Shown here piece by piece: positions 48,301-60,900 of a DNA stretch of 64,000 nucleotides (within the stretch, counting starts at the first letter, position 1; each line of letters begins with the position of its first letter). The position numbers were made by a program, and so were the translations under genes. Below the pieces are notes generated by a model that worked only from the letters and a program-made list of their open reading frames with translations, was not told the origin of the DNA and did no database searches. The stretch comes from Euphorbia lathyris (lineage: Eukaryota; Streptophyta; Magnoliopsida; Malpighiales; Euphorbiaceae): positions 13,854,001-13,918,000 of the forward strand of contig NC_088917.1 in NCBI RefSeq assembly GCF_963576675.1. The letters are read 5' to 3'.

Positions 48301-50520
48301 GGTCAGTTGCTTCTTCTCAACCTTTCTTTATAGTCTTTTCTCTTTTGCATTGTTTCTTGCAGATCCTCTCTTTTGTGCCGGGAGTGTGATAATTAAGTTG
48401 CAGGACTTTGTACTTTCACATAGGAGCCCCGCTATTAGTAGAAATATTTATCATGTATGTAAATGAATAGAATAGTAACAATTTATGATAAATTAAAGGC
48501 ATTACACTCATCTAGGTCCCTAAACTAAAGTTTCAAAATCAATTAAGATCCTAAATTATTAAAATCATCAATCAGATCCCTGAACTAAGTAAAAATCATC
48601 AATTGAGACTCCATTCTATCCTAAAATCAGAAATTGTGACTATTTGATAAAGACCGTGATAATGTCTGTGTTGGTTCAAAATGAGTTTGGAGAAAATCGT
48701 TTGAAACTGTTCAACCGAGTGATTTTTGTTGAGACCTCAATTGATGATTTTTGTTTAAAATGGGGACTCAATTGATGAGTTTTACTTAGTTTAGGGATTT
48801 GATTGATAATTTTAATAGTTTAAGGTTCTAACTAGCTTTGAAGCCTTAGTTTGGGGAGCTAAATGGATACTATGCCTAAATTGAATTAATGGCTAAATGA
48901 CAATATCTTACTGGTTAAAGTGTGATGTGATATTAAATTATTGGTTTAATGCACATGTCACATGGTGCACATTATGTATAATATAATTTTTCAGCTATTA
49001 GACTTAAGAAATTTTATTACACTCTCGGTGCACCACGTTATCTGTATGTTGATTTCAATAATTTACTATCATATTACACCTTAACCAATAAAATATTAAC
49101 ATTGTGTAATTAATTAATTAAAGATTTTTTATTAGTTATTTATAATAATTTAGAGTAAAATAATTTAATTTAGAGTCTAGGGTTTATAAATTAGGTTTTA
49201 GGTTTTATATTTTAGGGTTTCGGTACAACAAGTTATTTGTGCGACGAGCTAATAATTTAATGTTACATTACACATTTTGAAGTCTAAAAATTTATAAATT
49301 AGGTTTACGTTATATATTTTAGGGATTAGCGTTTATATTTATGGTTGGAATTTTATATAAATAATTAACTAAAAATATTTACTCAAATACATAGAATTAA
49401 TATTTTATTAATTAAAATATAACGTGGTATTAAATTATTGATCTGATACAACAAACGTGTTAAGTTTGATGTATTATATGCAAAAACTGTGTAAATCAAC
49501 TCTATTACTAGACATTTCGAGCTAAGGTTTTGCTGAATTATTTAATTCTTAGTTCAATTATTTGTTCAGTGCCAGATACTACAGATTCCATAAGTTTGTG
49601 GAATTAATTTAAAAAATTCTTATTAATTAAGGTTAATTAAGTGAAAAGTAACTTAGGTTATTTAGATTAGAATTTTTTTCAAGTTTGAATCCTAATTTAA
49701 GTGTTTAAAATTTTAATTGAGAAAGGTACTATTTAAATATATTTCAAACCAGTTGATCAAATTGTCGCAAAAAGAAACTAAAAACTTCATTATTATGTGA
49801 AAATGTTACTAATGCATGTCATTTGATATGAACATATCTGTTTTCCAGGGTCCTCATGCATCCAGGGGAAGTCCATTCCTTTACAACACATCAATCAGAG
49901 TCCTCTGTAACGCCAACAGTTCAGAAGGTTTCAACCCTAGAAAAGACGTAAGCATCCCTGAAATCACCCTCTACGGCGGCTATGTTTCCCCCAAACTCCT
50001 ATCTCCACCACTTGATCAGCACAACACCTCACGCCCTTACCTCGCATTCTTCGCCGGTGGATTACACGGTCCAATACGTCCCCTTCTCCTCAACCACTGG
50101 AAAGAAAAAGACTCTGATCTTCCAGTATTTGAGTACCTTCCTAAACACTTAGATTACTACACATTCATGCTGCAATCCAAGTTCTGTTTATGCCCAAGTG
50201 GACATGAAGTTGCTAGCCCTAGAATTGTTGAATCCATATATGCTGAATGTGTGCCTGTGATTTTATCCGATCATTATGTTTTGCCGTTCAGTGATGTTTT
50301 GAGATGGGAAGCTTTTTCAGTACAGGTGAATGTATCGGACATTTCGAGATTGAAGGAGGTTTTGTTAGCAGTTCCGGAAGAGAAATATAGGAGGCTTAAG
50401 GAAGGTGTTAAAGCTGTGAGAAAGCACTTTGTGCTGAATAAGCCAGCAAAAAGGTTCGATGTTTTTCATATGATTTTGCATTCTATATGGCTTAGGAGAA
50501 TAAATTTGAGAACTGAATAG
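45370..50520 (+). CDS. GT47 exostosin-family glycosyltransferase (4 exons, 488 aa)
   Basis: Probable Golgi type II membrane glycosyltransferase, GT47. Exons: 45370-45636, 46017-46192, 47950-48301, 49849-50520, all GT-AG and in frame. Residues about 13-36 are a hydrophobic anchor (LCVVLIFLVLTISGCLI). The stem is followed by the coil DELEQGLARARASIH. The exostosin domain starts YLEMERRFKVFVYSEGE. It includes PFWNKTQGADHFMLACHDW, RVLCNANSSEGFNP, YLAFFAGGLHG, CLCPSGHEVASPRIVESIY and FVLNKPAKRFDVFHM, ending SIWLRRINLRTE. The phase-2 intron before SY and the phase-0 intron after CHDW match the gene at 18686. That gene lacks the intron between the anchor and the coil. No lesions were seen. The acceptor sugar is unknown. 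Confidence 0.93.
48498..48876. mobile_element. 379-bp MITE in intron 3 of the second GT47 gene
   Basis: Inverted ends GGCATTACACTCATCTAGG and the complement of GGATACTATGCC, with TIRs of about 95 bp containing GTCCCTAAACTAA/TTAGTTTAGGGA words. Flanking 9-bp repeats TAAATTAAA (48489-48497) and TAAATTGAA (48877-48885) have one mismatch. Non-coding. Confidence 0.75.
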
Positions 50521-51657
50521 ATCAAATTATATGATATCAAGGAAAAGTTCCACAATATATGTATATCCTGTTAATCCTCTGAAGCTGTATTTTCTATTCA
50601 TTTTCAATTTTTGTTACTTATCATTCATTACGCCATGAATACTACATAATTAGATATATTAGTTGGTGATCTAATCTCCTCCGCACTCAGCATTACAAGT
50701 CATCCTTGCATCGAGTTAATAATTTGATGTTACTTTATATATTTTAGAGTCTAACTAAAATTTACGGATAAGGGCCAAATTTAATCTAAAGTTTCAAGCG
50801 AAGTATAGATGCGCTACTAAAAATTTAAAAAGGCTGTTTGACTGTTATTTAATTATCACATCAGACTTTCCAAATAAGTTTAAACAGTTTGACAAAAAAA
50901 ATTATGATTAATTTATATGTAACAGATTTAGTTTTTAGCATTTTAATAGAATTTTTGTAATATTGTTAGTAATATACTAAATATCTTCGAAATAATTAAT
51001 ATTTGGAAGGACTAAAGTAACAGCTAAATACCAGAAAAACCATTTTGTTCTAATTCTCTTTTGTTGTCTCCACTTCGTCCTTTTCCATATCTCTCTCACA
51101 AAAAGTTATTCATTCTTATTGTGTGGGTCCCCTTGGCTCATAAAATATGTTATTTTAATTAAGTGGAGGACTACTTTTTATGAGAGATAAGTTGGGGAAA
51201 ATAATCTAAGTTGCCACATCATTATGGTAAATAATTTTTATTGTTGTGACACATGTTATTTTGGTATTGGTTATTAATGTTAAGTCACTAACAGAATAAA
51301 TCTCAATTAAGTCTCCATTCAATATAGGTGAGATTTTATCAATTTAAATAGATCAGGGATCAAATGCATAAACTTTAAATAGGTTAAGGATCAAATGGTG
51401 GGTTTTGCCAAAGGGTCGGGGGCCAAAAGGTATTCTTTGAAATTTAAGGGCTTTCCAAGCAATCTGTTAGGGGGCCACCTTAAACCCGGGCCACAACCTA
51501 ATACTAAAATCAAATATCTGCCCGCTATAATTTAAACCGATAAGTTCCCGCCAAAGCCGTTAATTCGTTATTACTTTGCAATTTCTAACTTGAAAAAAAG
51601 TTTCAGAAAAGAAAAAAATATATATTTAATTTAAAAAAAATAGCAATGTAATATCAG
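50521..51657. other. 3' flank of the second GT47 gene, non-coding
   Basis: AT-rich with no credible gene. The GT47 3' UTR should lie in the first 200 bp or so. 51300-51500 has phrases such as GGATCAAATGC and GGGGGCCA that look like old repeat sequence. Confidence 0.5.
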
Positions 51658-52221
51658 TGGGATTGGTGTAAAAATACATTTAACATTTATAGACATAAGT
51701 AATTTTACTCTTAACGTTTAAAATGTGCAATTTTACTTTTAAAGTTGATAACCAAAAACAATTTTATCTATAATTGGCAAGTTAGATCAATTTTAGACAT
51801 TATTATAAAATATAAATATTTTGCATGTAAGTTGATTCTAAAAAAAAGATTTCATACTTTTTATAATTTAATAATAGAATTGAAGATTAATATTTTTAAA
51901 TTCGTTGAAATATCTGATTTCTTTTGTCCAACACGTACAAATTATAATATATTTTTTCAATTTTTTTTAAAAAAATTCACGTTTAATCATATTTGTGATC
52001 TGTTACTAATAAGTGATAAAATGACGCATGTGAAGTGTAGATGAGAAGATTTATAACCGAGAAGACAATTTGATAAATAATTTCTTCAATTGACTCAACT
52101 TGTTAACCATAGAGGTAAAATTCTTGGCAGCCAACATTAAAGATAAAACTATACTATTTCAAATATTAAAAGTAAAATTACTTTTAAATATAAATATTAA
52201 AGGTATTTTTACACCTTATTC
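51658..52221. mobile_element. 564-bp long-TIR MITE, same family as 17222-17808
   Basis: Inverted ends contain the perfect pair GGTGTAAAAATAC (about 51664) and GTATTTTTACACC (about 52204). Subterminal AATTTTACTCTTAACGTTTA and internal TTTGTCCAACACGTACAAAT-like words match the 17222 copy. Flanking 9-bp repeats TAATATCAG (51649-51657) and TAATGTCAG (52222-52230) have one mismatch. Confidence 0.75.
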
Positions 52222-52765
52222 TAATGTCAGCCAATTGATAGGAGATTGATGAACTATAGTAGGATGACCTATGAAAAGAAAATTTATATAAACTAATGAA
52301 GTAAGTGGAATATTTGTTTGGGGTAAATTATACATATAGCCACTTAATTTTATGTTTATTTATCTTATGAAAATTTAACTTCAAAACTTTTTATAAAAAG
52401 TCACTTAAGATTATCATTTAGAACTACATTTAACATGAAATCATGTTTTCAAATTTTAAATTATCACTTTTAGAATTCTCTCTCTAAATAATCATTTTCT
52501 CTTTTCTAACATTGGATCCTCCAACTCAAAATGAGGACTTGCAATAAAGAAATTGATATGTGGGCAGCACATATAGGACGGTTTCAGATATTTTATGGGT
52601 CCTAAGCAAAATAAAAATAAGAATCCTTAATAAAAAAATACTTAACAATTTAAAATGCAAATTTAAGTCCATTTTAAACCTAAAACATCATATTATTTAG
52701 TCCATTTTAGGTCTAAATGGATATTATAAGTACATTTATGATAAAATAATTTTACTTCATATATA
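52222..52765. other. AT-rich spacer
   Basis: Nothing gene-like. It ends with the left target duplication of the RTE element (52747-52765). Confidence 0.5.
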
Positions 52766-55700
52766 CAACAACAACAAAGCCTTAGTCCCGAAATGATTCG
52801 GGGTCGGCTAACATGAACCATCATATAAAACCGTGAAAATCAAGTCGTGTCAGCGACACAGATTCGCTCCCTCCACTCCGTCCTATCCACTACCATATTT
52901 TCCTCAATTCAAAATAAACTCATATCACTCTCGATCACCCTCCTCCAAGTTTGCTTAGGTCTTCCCCTACCCCTCACCACTACATCCCTTTGCCACTCTT
53001 CGGTTCTCCTAACCGGCGCATCAAGCGCTCTACGTCTCACATGGCCAAACCACCTTAGTCGGTTTTCTCTCATTTTATTCTCAATAGATGTGACCCCTAC
53101 TTTTGTCCTAATTATTTCATTACGCACCCGGTCCTTTCTCGTGTGACCACACATCCATCTCAACATACGCATCTCCGCCACCGCCATCTTATGGATGTGG
53201 CAGTGTTTCACTGCCCAACACTCCGTACCATATAACAATGCTGGTCTAATTGCCGTCCGGTAGAATTTTCCCTTCAATCTATTAGGCATGCCGGGATCAC
53301 AAAGGAAACCCGTAGCACTCTTCCACTTCGACCAACCAGCTTTAATCCTATGGGCAACATCTCCATCTACTTCTCCATCTGTTTGGATAATAGATCCTAA
53401 ATACCGGAAGCAATCCGAGGCCTGAACAACTCTCCCATCTAGGGTGATTGTCCCTGCCTCCCTACTCCTACGGCCGCTAAACTTACACTCCAAATATTCT
53501 GTCTTACTTCGACTCAACTTAAAGCCTCTAGATTCTAGAGTTTGCCTCCATAGTTCCAACTTCATCTCCACTCCTTCTTTCGTCTCATCAACCAACACAA
53601 TATCATCTGCAAACAGCATGCACCATGGTATACCATCTTGAAGTGAACTTGTTAGTTCATCCATAACGATGGCAAAAAGAAATGGGCTTAGTGCGGAACC
53701 TTGATGCACTCCAATCGTAATAGGAAACTCTTCAGTTTTCCCAACACTAGTACGTACACTCGTGCATACTCCCTCATACATGTCCTTTATGATGTCAATA
53801 TATTTCCGCGAAATGCCTTTCCTTATCAAGGCCCACCAAAGTACTTCCCTTGGTACCTTATCATATGCTTTCTCCAAGTCAATGAAAACCATATGCAAGT
53901 CTTTCTTCTTATTTCGATAGTGCTCCATTAATTGTCTCATTAGATGGATGGCTTCCATAGTTGATCTTCCCGGCATAAAGCCAAACTGGTTTTCCGAGAT
54001 CTTCACCGTCCTCCTTAGCCTTTGTTCAATCACTCGCTCCCAAAGTTTCATAGTGTGACTCATTAATTTGATTCCCCGATAGTTGGCACAATCTTGGACA
54101 TCGCCTTTGTTCTTATACAAAGGGATTAAGGTACTTTTCCTCCATTCTGATGGCATCTTATTGTTTCTCCAAATTTTGTTGAAGAACGTCGTCAACCATT
54201 CGATTCCTCTTTCTCCCAAACATCTCCAAATCTCAATAGGGATGCCATCAGGTCCTACTGCTTTCTTCAACTTCATCTTACTTAATGCCATTTTGACTTC
54301 ACCCTTTTGAATTCTCCGCAGGCATTCATGATTTATCATATCGTGATGGATACTTATATCTCCAACATCTTGTTGGCGATCTCCATTAAATAAGTCATCA
54401 AAATAGGACCTCCATCGTTCCTTGATATCCTTATCTCCAACTAGGACTTTCTGGTCCACATCCTTCACACATTTAACTTTTCCGAGATCTCGCGTCTTCC
54501 TATCTCTCATCCGAGCAATTCTATATATGTCTCTTTCCCCTTCTTTCGTATCCAATCTTGTATACAGATCCCGATTCACCTTTGCTCTAGCATCTCGTAT
54601 GACCTTCTTTACTTCCCTTTTAGCCTCTTTGTATTTTTCGTAGTTCTCGTCACTCCTACATTTCCCCAATAGTTTATAGGATTCTCTCTTACTCTTTACT
54701 GCTTGTCGTACTTCTTCTGTCCACCAAGATGTGTCCTTACCCGGTGGCATGCTACCTTTAGATTCCCCTAGAACTTCCTTCGCTACTTCCCTTATACTAT
54801 GCTCCATCTTATTCCATATCGAATCTATATCTGAATCCATATTGCAAGTCCAAATATCTTTTTTGGTCATCTCATCCACAAATTTTTGTTGATTCTCCCC
54901 TTGCAATTTCCACCACTTAATCTTAGTCTCTACTTGAGGTGTTTGTTTTCTTATACATTTCCTACTTCGAAAATCTAGCACCACTACTCTATGTTGGGTT
55001 GTCGTACTCTCACCAGGGATCACCTTACAATCAATATAACTCTTTCTCCAAGCACTCCTTACTAAGAAGAAGTCAATTTGGCTCGCATTACCGCCACTCC
55101 GATAAGTCACTAAGTGGGATGTTCTCTTCATAAACCATGTGTTCATGATACTCAAGTCATAGGCTGATGCGAATTCCAAAATATCATTTCCTGCTTCATT
55201 CTTATCTCCAAAACCATACCCTCCATGAACACTCTCAAACCCATCTCGCCTAGAACCCACGTGTCCATTGAGATCACCCCCTAGTACCATTTTTTCATCC
55301 CTAGGAACCTGTTGCACCACTTCCTCTAAGTCATCCCAAAAAGCTTGTCTTATAGACACATCTAATCCTATTTGTGGCGCATATGCACTAATGACATTCA
55401 CAACCTCATCCCCTATCACTAGCTTAACACTCATAATTCTATCGCTCTTCCTAGACACCGCTACTACCTCATCAATATACTCCCTATCAATAAGAATACC
55501 TACTCCATTTCTACCCTTATCCTTTCCTGAGTACCAAAGCTTATAACCCCAAGGAGCTATCTCTCTAGCCTTGGCTCCAACCCACTTGGTTTCTTGTAGG
55601 CATAATATATTTATTCTCCTCCTCTTCATAACATCTACAATTTCAGCTAATCTTCCTGTCAAAGAACCTATGTTCCATGTCCCAAAGCGTAACCTACTAC

Positions 55701-56024
55701 CCTTACCCCTACCCCTACCATTACCGTGGACTAGCTTATTTACCCGCAACCCTTGCATATTTGACACCACCCCCGGGTCCTGGGGTGGCGCGCCGCTTCG
55801 GGGCGACGACCTAACAACCCTTGCACATTTATCACTACACCCGGGTCTAGGAAGTGCAGCGCGTCGCTGAGTAGGGAACGCCCCAACGGTATTTATATTA
55901 TGGTTCATGTCATAAGATGTGGCTAAGTTTTACGCTGGCCGCCACAAACCTACCGCAACCCTCCTCCTTTGTCCGGGCTTGGGACCGGCTGTAAAGGCCA
56001 CCAAGTGACCCTCACAGGCGGAGT
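52766..56024 (-). mobile_element. RTE-type LINE, full length, 19-bp target duplication
   Basis: 3,259 bp flanked by a perfect 19-bp repeat TAATTTTACTTCATATATA (52747-52765 and 56025-56043). The minus-strand 3' end is the short simple repeat TTTGTTGTTGTTG, as in plant RTE elements rather than poly(A). The 5' region, GC-rich around 55720-56020, appears complete. One ORF covers almost everything. Perfect duplications and the near-intact ORF indicate a recent insertion. Confidence 0.93.
52909..55908 (-). CDS. RTE LINE endonuclease-reverse transcriptase, 999 aa
   Basis: A single protein nicks the target and reverse-transcribes the element RNA. The apurinic-type endonuclease (about residues 70-310) shows [36 protein letters not shown] and TQHRVV. 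The reverse transcriptase (about 540-800) shows [67 protein letters not shown] and the catalytic LFADDIVLV near residue 765. The C-terminal region has RWFGHVRRR and GRPKQTWRR, typical of RTE. It stops at SDMSLF (TGA), but the same frame continues IEENMVVDRTEWRERICVADTT to the next stop. The protein is therefore about 22 residues short of the usual end. Start [11 protein letters not shown] at 55908 is the first in-frame ATG. Whether the tail loss matters is unknown. Confidence 0.93.
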   Translation of the reverse strand: MNHNINTVGAFPTQRRAALPRPGCSDKCARVVRSSPRSGAPPQDPGVVSNMQGLRVNKLVHGNGRGRGKGSRLRFGTWNIGSLTGRLAEIVDVMKRRRINILCLQETKWVGAKAREIAPWGYKLWYSGKDKGRNGVGILIDREYIDEVVAVSRKSDRIMSVKLVIGDEVVNVISAYAPQIGLDVSIRQAFWDDLEEVVQQVPRDEKMVLGGDLNGHVGSRRDGFESVHGGYGFGDKNEAGNDILEFASAYDLSIMNTWFMKRTSHLVTYRSGGNASQIDFFLVRSAWRKSYIDCKVIPGESTTTQHRVVVLDFRSRKCIRKQTPQVETKIKWWKLQGENQQKFVDEMTKKDIWTCNMDSDIDSIWNKMEHSIREVAKEVLGESKGSMPPGKDTSWWTEEVRQAVKSKRESYKLLGKCRSDENYEKYKEAKREVKKVIRDARAKVNRDLYTRLDTKEGERDIYRIARMRDRKTRDLGKVKCVKDVDQKVLVGDKDIKERWRSYFDDLFNGDRQQDVGDISIHHDMINHECLRRIQKGEVKMALSKMKLKKAVGPDGIPIEIWRCLGERGIEWLTTFFNKIWRNNKMPSEWRKSTLIPLYKNKGDVQDCANYRGIKLMSHTMKLWERVIEQRLRRTVKISENQFGFMPGRSTMEAIHLMRQLMEHYRNKKKDLHMVFIDLEKAYDKVPREVLWWALIRKGISRKYIDIIKDMYEGVCTSVRTSVGKTEEFPITIGVHQGSALSPFLFAIVMDELTSSLQDGIPWCMLFADDIVLVDETKEGVEMKLELWRQTLESRGFKLSRSKTEYLECKFSGRRSREAGTITLDGRVVQASDCFRYLGSIIQTDGEVDGDVAHRIKAGWSKWKSATGFLCDPGMPNRLKGKFYRTAIRPALLYGTECWAVKHCHIHKMAVAEMRMLRWMCGHTRKDRVRNEIIRTKVGVTSIENKMRENRLRWFGHVRRRALDAPVRRTEEWQRDVVVRGRGRPKQTWRRVIESDMSLF

Positions 56025-56043
56025 TAATTTTACTTCATATATA

Positions 56044-57997
56044 GTAAAAAAAAAATTGAGACCCCTTTTGACCTTCGACCCTAGATGGTCGCATTTTTGG
56101 CCTATGCCCAGGGTCAGCTTTGACCACATATCAATTATTGTATTGGGGTCCACTCCTCCTTTTGAGTTGGAAAACTCGATGGTCATTATAAAATCCTCAC
56201 CTAAATTGCCTCAAAATTAAAAAGTTCAAAAATTATAATTGCTTAGATTTTTTTTTCCAAATTTACAATGAATGCTACGTGCTACTACATGGTAGAATGA
56301 TCAAATTTGAGTGATTTTTATATTAGTAAAAATCTTAATTCAACAACTTTTATATTAAATTTTGAAATTGAATAGTCTTTATTTAATTATTTACCTCAAC
56401 TTTTATTTCACACAGACAACACTTAGTAGACAACTCTCTTAACTTGACCCAACTTGTTTGGCACTTTCATGATACTACTAGTTTGATACAATTATCATTT
56501 TCGTTACATTTTTTTATAAAAAAAAAAGTTTAGATAAAAATACTTACTCATTTCTAAAATCAACCCAGAAAAAATCACATAACTGAATAACTATAAAAAA
56601 CAATTACAAAGTAATACAGTTGTATCTGAATAATCTTTTGTAATCTTACTGGCGTCCAACGAATCGCTCCGATGTTTAAGGTAGCAAAAGTTGAAGAAAG
56701 GTTGAAGATAATCAAACTATTAATAACGGTTGTGTTTACATACCTTATACGGATATATCTTTCTTATTTGTAGTAGTTGTCAAGGGTAGTTGTCGTCATC
56801 TAAAAATTTACCCTAATAAATCATCGAACATGTGTCAGCTCTCTACTAGCCCTGCTAAGTTTAGACATTATTACCATTTTCGTTACACTTTTTTTATAAG
56901 AAAAAGTTTAGATAAAAATACACTTACTCATTCCTAAAACCAACCCATAACAAACCACATAATTCCAACAAATCCACTCTGATGCTTAAGTTAGCAAATT
57001 TTGAAAGAAGATTGAAGATAATCAAAGTATTAATAAATGTTGTATTTACATACCTCATATGGATCATATAGTCGTCGCCATTCTAGAAATTTTCCCTAAT
57101 CAGACACATATCACCCTTCGACTGGTTTTTTGCCGAGTTTAGATTATGACGCCATCAAGTGGTACACCCTACCATGTAGCAAGGATACTGTCAGGTGTCC
57201 TTGTCTCATTGAAATGAGGCGTCCGAAACTCTGAAGTGTCAAGCGGTATACTTTGACTTTTGTCCTATGTCCCTTGCGCAATCGTTTAATTTGATCCAAT
57301 GGTTACTCCTTGACCGTACGACCATTGGAATGAATGGTAGGAATTCTTCCACGTGGTTAAAAGATACTGCTCACATCTTTAAGAAATATTCCTTGCTCCC
57401 GATCAGACGGTTCCTATTAATCTTCCAAATTCGAAGAGTGACATTGATCCGCATATAATCCTATTTACAGATTGCCTATCAATTAGGTTAAATTTTGACG
57501 GAATCCTACAAAGCATAGAACTCTAAAAAAGTTTACAGTGAAATTACAAATTACCTACTACAACAAAACCAATTAAATCAAAATTTGACTGAATCTGACA
57601 TGATTATCAATTTCATTACATTTTACATCATATATAATCACTGAAATATTATCTATCATATATATGGATTATATAACAAGAAAGTCTACTTTGAGAAACC
57701 AAAAATGAAGTGGAATATGGGAACCCATAATAATCAACAAAACTTTTCAAGATGCCTATTAATTAATTTTAAGAAAGAGATGCAAATAAGTAATAATGGC
57801 ATTTTACAACTGCTAGTTCTATTGGAATCACTTTTCGCATTTCTTTTTTTAAAAAAAAAATTAAGCACTGCTCTTCTTTGATTTCTCTCGCTTGAAATGT
57901 ATTATTCTTTTTTTTTTTTCTCCAACAGTTCCACCAGTCAAAAATGCCAAGAAAAAGAACCTAAGAAAGAACATAACATCCCATCATCCTTTCTTCC
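56044..57997. other. Non-coding region with a duplicated segment
   Basis: No gene. A direct duplication of about 230-350 bp: copy one about 56480-56760, copy two about 56865-57060. Shared words include TTTCGTTACA, AAAGTTTAGATAAAAATAC, AACCCA, TTGAAGATAATCAAA and TTTACATACCT. The last 250 bp should hold the 3' UTR of the minus-strand gene ending at 57998. Confidence 0.55.
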
Positions 57998-60900
57998 TTA
58001 TGAATGGTTGAACCAGGGGCCAACTGCACCATTCACGTGTCCATTGCTGTGGATTCCGACGCCATTCGGGATGAGCGAAGGGGGTAATCCGACAGCCATG
58101 GGAGGTGGAGCTGCTCCTGCTGGGTACAGCCCGTGATTGTGTGGCAAGGTGTGAGGACTCACAAGTGGACTGGCAGCAGGACTCCCCTTGCGTTGCTGGA
58201 TGGCGTGGATCTGTCTGAGCCCTTCCTCATGAATTCGGGATATTGTCTCCAACTCCTTCATCGATAGAGCTTCCAATCCAGCACCGTAAAGAGGAGCGTG
58301 CCGTGTCATTTCTTCTTGAAGTGAAGACTCAAGCGTGTGAATGTATTGCTGCAAGAGAATGCGGATTGTTGTAAAATACTTGGCCAACAGTTCATGTGCA
58401 CAGAAAAAAAGAATTGCTGTTTTACTCTAAACTTTAGATATAGAACGTTCAGTTGAAAATCAGCTAAAATTTAACGGTTACCAGCAACACCAAACACGAA
58501 ACACGCATCTGGCACTGTGACGAAAAGAAAGGGGGACAGATAGAGTTGCATAGAATAAAAAATGTCACAAACCAGTATCTGCTCATAATGCTTTTCATAT
58601 TCTCAACAATCTCAAACTAAAATGTTAAACTTTGTTAGGTAGGATGTCAAGTTTTGACATGATAACATGATTTACAGACAGACAAGTTTGACAGGATAAT
58701 CGTTGGTTTAATGTATATTTACACCCTTAAACTTGGCATGTTTTGCCTCTTGGCACCCAGAACTTTTAAAATAACCTATCACACACCTATAGTTGGCTTT
58801 AAAAACCTATTAAACACCTATAGTTGGCTTTAAAAACCTATTAAACACCTATAGTTGGCTTTAAAAACCTATCACACACCTGTAGTTAGCTCATTCAGAC
58901 CTCCTCCACATAAAATCGTTAATCTGTCATCTTTAACGGATGAGGTGGCATGCGTGCTATAGAAAAACGTGTGAGTTCATTCTGTATGCCGCCTCATTTG
59001 TCAAATATGACAGATCAGTAATTTTATGTGCAGGAGATCCGAATAAACCAACTATAGGTGTGTGATAGATTTTTAAAACCATCTATAGGTGTGTGATAGG
59101 TTTTTAAAGCCAACTATAGGTCTATGATAGGTTATTATGAAAGTTCAGGGTGCCATTAGGCAAAATTTGCCAAGTTTAAAGGTGTAAATATGCATTAAGC
59201 CATGATCATTTGTGTCATGTATATCATATATATGATATAACACAATAATTGACACAATAAACCCATTTTGACACCTCGATTCTTCCTCTAACATCAAATA
59301 ATAAGGCTCAACTTCCATTTTTTTATGTTCATCTGCGTATTTTAGTGTATATACCTCACCTATCAAACAAACTGCTCGTACAATCCTAATGCTTCAAATG
59401 TCAAACCCCGACTCAAATTACCAAGGTGCAACTCCCAAGCTGTCCCCTTAAAACACCCCTCCTTAATTCTACTACAAGTAGCTCACTTCAAACGTGTATC
59501 ATCCATTATTCCTCGTTATCACCAAAAAGATCCTTAACGATGTCTATATATATATATTTAGGTAATGAACCAGATATATTTAGGTAATGAACCAGTAGAC
59601 ATCTTAAGGTGAATTCTAAGCAGTATTATTAGAAGCATGTTGCACAAAATAAAGGAATCTTTCAACCCGTGAACCCACTCTAGCTTTTAAGGCTCCAAGC
59701 TAATATTGCATATTTAATGCATATTTACAACCTTAAACTCGGCAAGTTTTGCCTAATGGCACCCTCAACTTTTAAAATAACCTACCACATACTTATACTT
59801 AGCTTTAAAAACCTATCACACACCTATAGTTGGCTTTAAAAATCTATCACACACCTATAGTTGATTCATTCGGACCTCCTGCACACAAAATGATTGATCT
59901 GTCATCTTTGACAGATGAGGCGGGATACAGAACGAACTCATCGCTTTTCTTTTTTTCTATAGCACGCACGCCATCTCATCCGTCAAAGATGACGGATCAA
60001 CGATTTTGTGTGTAGGGGATTTGAATGAGCCAACTATAGGTGTGTGATAGGTTTTTAAAACCAGCTGTAGGTGTGTGAGATTTTTAAAGCCAACTATAGG
60101 GTGTGATACTTTTATTTTAAAAGTTCAGGGTGACAATAGGCAAAACGTGCCAAGTTTAAGGGTGTAAATATGCATTAAGTCATCCATATATAAGTCTGCT
60201 TCCCTTAAAAAAAATTAGACCGAGAAGAGAGAAGAGAAGAAGAGCAAAAACCTGGCAAGCTTGTAACTTTGACTCCATCCCATCAATATATGCTTCACAA
60301 CGAGCAACCTGCTCTTCTTTCTCCCTCTTTTCTCCTTCAGTTTGCCCAACTGTTTGAGTCAATCGTCGGACTTCATCCTCCAATGATTGTCGGATTTCCT
60401 CTCGAGTGATGTTTTCCGTGGCATATCTCTTCAATTCTTCATCAAATCTTTTACGTGCAGCTTCAGCACCCTTTAGCCTTTCAGCGAGAGCATTTTTCTC
60501 CTTTACCACTCTCTGTGACATTCACAGATAATTGTCATAAATAACAGCAAAATAATGCCCAAAACAGGAACAGAACATGAGCAAAAACAGCTATATCCAT
60601 TTCCATCACAGAAAACTGTATCTCTAGAATCCAGTTAAATTATTCTGTATCCTACTTCAAGTACAATAGCTAAATTATTCTTCATTCCAAACCGAATGGC
60701 AGAAAAAAGCAATGTTCAAGATTTTTACACAAGAATAATTTTGTTATTGAAAGCTTCTGTGAAACGGTACATGAAGGCTCAGAATTTAATTAGTTAATCC
60801 ATGTTTTTCATCTTCAAATACAAAACAGTAAGGTCAAAGGTATCAACAGTTAAATCCAAAAGGGAGACAAAGAGGAACAAATGTATGAAATAGATTGGGG

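Noticed and set aside
52847..55870. Plus-strand frames across the RTE element
   Set aside because: They are the reverse shadow of a 999-codon ORF with full catalytic motifs.
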